Both the position numbers and the translations under genes were made by a program. Below are positions 32,798 through 34,791 of a stretch of 34,791 nt of DNA, piece by piece; the stretch's first letter is position 1; the number at the start of each line of letters is the position of its first letter. The notes below the pieces were generated by a model that saw nothing but the letters and a program-made list of their open reading frames with translations, had not been told where the DNA came from and made no database searches. Source of the stretch: Nitrospira sp. SB0662_bin_26. GTDB lineage: Bacteria > Nitrospirota > Nitrospiria > Nitrospirales > UBA8639. The DNA lies in assembly GCA_009840285.1 (NCBI GenBank), contig VXOF01000057.1:1-34791 (forward strand), in the 5' to 3' direction.

Positions 32798-34768
32798 ATG
32801 TCAGTTTCGACGGAAACCGAAAAAGTCCAGGGTGAACGCATCGAAATCTCATTGCCGGGGACGGGTACGAAGTCCTTTCGGTCCGGGATCACGGCGCGCG
32901 AGGCGTTGACGGAGTTGACGGGGCCTCTTCCGCCGGAGGTGTTTGCCGTCAGGATTGACGGGCAACCCGGGGACCTGAGTGCGCCCCTGACCAGAAGCGC
33001 GACATTGGAACCCCTGACCTTTGCGTCGGAGGACGGCAAGGAAGTTTATCGACACAGCAGCACCCATATTATGGCGCAGGCCGTGAAAGACGTGTTCCCG
33101 TCGGCCAATATGACGATCGGACCGGCCATTCACGAAGGCTTCTATTACGACTTTGCCTTTGAACGGCCCTTCACACCGGAGGATCTCGAAAAAATCGAGG
33201 CCCGGGCACACGAGATTATTCAAGAGAATTATTCCGTGCACCGTCTGGAACTGTCGAAGCAAGACGCGATCAAACTGTTTCGGGAAAAAGGGGAAGCCTA
33301 CAAGGTCGAAATTATCGAACAGCTCGAGGATGACGTCGTCTCGCTGTATCAGCAGGGTAACTTCATCGACTTGTGCCGAGGACCGCACGTGGGCGCCACC
33401 GGTCAGGTGAAAGCCTTCAAGCTGTTGAACGCCGCCGGTGCGTATTGGCGGGGTGATGAACGCAATCCCATGCTCCAGCGCATTTACGGGACCTCGTTTC
33501 CCACCCAGGCCGAACTGGATGCCCATCTCCAGAAGCTTGAAGAAATCAAACGCCGCGATCACCGGAAACTCGGCAAGGAACTGGATCTCTTCAGCAGTCC
33601 CGAGGACACGGGGCCGGGTTTGATCCTCTGGCATCCCAAGGGGGCGCTGGTTCGGTTGTTGATCGAAAATTTCTGGCGCGACAGCCACATGCAGCACGGC
33701 TATGAACTGATCTATTCGCCACACGTGGCGCGGTTGGAGTTGTGGAAGACCAGCGGGCACGTGGACTATTACAAGGAGAATATGTTCGCGCCCATGACCG
33801 TGGAGGCGGGTGAGTACCAGTTGAAGCCGATGAATTGTCCATTCCACATTATGGTGTACAAGTCGCACTTGCGCAGCTACCGGGAACTGCCCATTCGCTA
33901 TGGAGAGTTGGGAACGGTCTATCGCTACGAGCGATCAGGGGTGCTGCACGGCCTCATGCGGGTTCGGGGATTCACACAGGATGACGCGCACATTTTCTGC
34001 CGGCCTGACCAGATCGAATCCGAAGTCGGAAAAGTCCTCGATTTCACGATGTTCGTCCTCCGGCGCTTCGGTTTCACGGAGTTCGCGTTGTACCTGTCCA
34101 CGCGACCGGAAAAAGCCGTCGGCGCCGTGGAAAAGTGGGACCAGGCCACGGAGGCCCTCGAAGCCGCGCTGAAAAACAGCGGGTTCCCCTATGAGATCGA
34201 CCCCGGCGAAGGCGTGTTTTACGGGCCGAAGATCGATCTGAAAATTCACGACGCGTTGGGGCGGGCTTGGCAATGTTCGACGGTCCAAATCGACTTCAAT
34301 AATCCCGAACGCTTCGGGTTGTCCTACATTGGAGAGGATGGCGCGGCGCACCAACCGATCATGATTCATCGGGCATTGATGGGATCCATCGAACGATTCT
34401 TCGGCATTCTGATTGAACACTATGCCGGCGCCTTTCCGACGTGGCTCGCGCCGGTCCAAGCCATCGTGCTGCCCATTACGGACAAACAGGCGGACTATGC
34501 GTCGCTTGTCCGTGAGCGTTTGGCGGGCGCCGGGTTACGCGCCTCGATGGACTTGCGAAAAGAAAAGGTTGGGCTCAAAATCCGCGAAGCCGAAAAAGCC
34601 AAGATTCCCTACATGCTCGTCGTGGGGGATCGGGAACGGGAGGCCGAATCGGTCTCCGTGCGAAAACGCAGTGGGACCAACGTGGGGACGCTGCCAATCA
34701 GCGAGGTGATAGATCTGATTCGACAAGATATGCCGGCAGAACCATTGACCAGTTCATCTGTTCACTGA
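32798..34768 (+). CDS. thrS: Threonine--tRNA ligase
   Basis: This class II synthetase charges tRNA-Thr. The 656-residue protein has the N-terminal TGS domain (about residues 1-75). The editing domain follows, with HSSTHIMAQ (about 85-93) and a CRGPHVGATG motif. The catalytic domain has the zinc-binding Cys347 in NCPFHI, motif 2 near YRYERSGVLHGLMRVRGFTQDDAH, and motif 3 around HRALMGSIERFFGILIEH. The anticodon-binding domain ends the protein. The ATG at 32798 follows a GGGAG by 10 bases; an in-frame TTG at 32789 is less likely. It is complete, and only 23 bases remain after it. In many bacteria infC follows next. Confidence 0.97.
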   Translation: MSVSTETEKVQGERIEISLPGTGTKSFRSGITAREALTELTGPLPPEVFAVRIDGQPGDLSAPLTRSATLEPLTFASEDGKEVYRHSSTHIMAQAVKDVFPSANMTIGPAIHEGFYYDFAFERPFTPEDLEKIEARAHEIIQENYSVHRLELSKQDAIKLFREKGEAYKVEIIEQLEDDVVSLYQQGNFIDLCRGPHVGATGQVKAFKLLNAAGAYWRGDERNPMLQRIYGTSFPTQAELDAHLQKLEEIKRRDHRKLGKELDLFSSPEDTGPGLILWHPKGALVRLLIENFWRDSHMQHGYELIYSPHVARLELWKTSGHVDYYKENMFAPMTVEAGEYQLKPMNCPFHIMVYKSHLRSYRELPIRYGELGTVYRYERSGVLHGLMRVRGFTQDDAHIFCRPDQIESEVGKVLDFTMFVLRRFGFTEFALYLSTRPEKAVGAVEKWDQATEALEAALKNSGFPYEIDPGEGVFYGPKIDLKIHDALGRAWQCSTVQIDFNNPERFGLSYIGEDGAAHQPIMIHRALMGSIERFFGILIEHYAGAFPTWLAPVQAIVLPITDKQADYASLVRERLAGAGLRASMDLRKEKVGLKIREAEKAKIPYMLVVGDREREAESVSVRKRSGTNVGTLPISEVIDLIRQDMPAEPLTSSSVH

Positions 34769-34791
34769 TGGGTAGAACGGTCACTGCCAAA

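Noticed and set aside
32849..33868. Long minus-strand open frame (339 codons) inside thrS
   Set aside because: It is antisense to conserved ThrRS motifs and has biased low-complexity residue use.

Overview
The window is a bacterial chromosomal origin region of fairly high GC content, with no rRNA and no phage or plasmid genes. Every gene from the left edge to about 11.0 kb lies on the minus strand. Every gene from about 11.2 kb to 22.6 kb lies on the plus strand. This is the divergent layout expected on both sides of oriC, and a candidate origin lies just before dnaA (about 13.24-13.51 kb). The phylum is an inference: gene order, an F1-only start of the atp operon, a ~120 bp palindromic repeat and the mfd-parvulin and tRNA-Val-thrS neighbourhoods remind me of Nitrospira-type Nitrospirota. 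I could not run a search to confirm this.

Left arm (minus strand): rpmH, rnpA, yidD, yidC, mnmE, mnmG, rsmG, parA, parB, a bactofilin, mnmA, atpH and the start of atpA. These cover ribosome and RNase P parts, membrane protein insertion, tRNA wobble modification (MnmE/MnmG and MnmA), chromosome partition and ATP synthesis. Two perfect 16 bp parS palindromes sit just outside each end of rsmG.

Centre: a consensus promoter pair drives rpmH leftward and hisS rightward. Two small DsrE/TusBC-like genes follow, then the AT-rich origin with DnaA boxes and a DnaA-trio-like element.

Right arm (plus strand): dnaA, dnaN, gyrB and gyrA (recF is not between dnaN and gyrB), a membrane-anchored protein of unknown function, a vapBC toxin-antitoxin pair, a convergent DUF721/DciA-like gene, smpB, engB and a secreted protein of unknown function. 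A run of helically phased A-tracts follows. Next is the minus-strand pair mfd and a SurA-like parvulin chaperone, a decayed heptose-1-phosphate adenylyltransferase fragment, an SLC13 permease, a Fis-type regulator, tRNA-Val(GAC) and thrS.

The gene content is mostly housekeeping. The unusual layer is non-coding: short palindromic GC-rich repeats occur between genes and also inside reading frames (mnmE, the rnpA tail, the mature start of the parvulin). Other such signals are the parS pair around rsmG, the origin architecture and the phased A-tract block.
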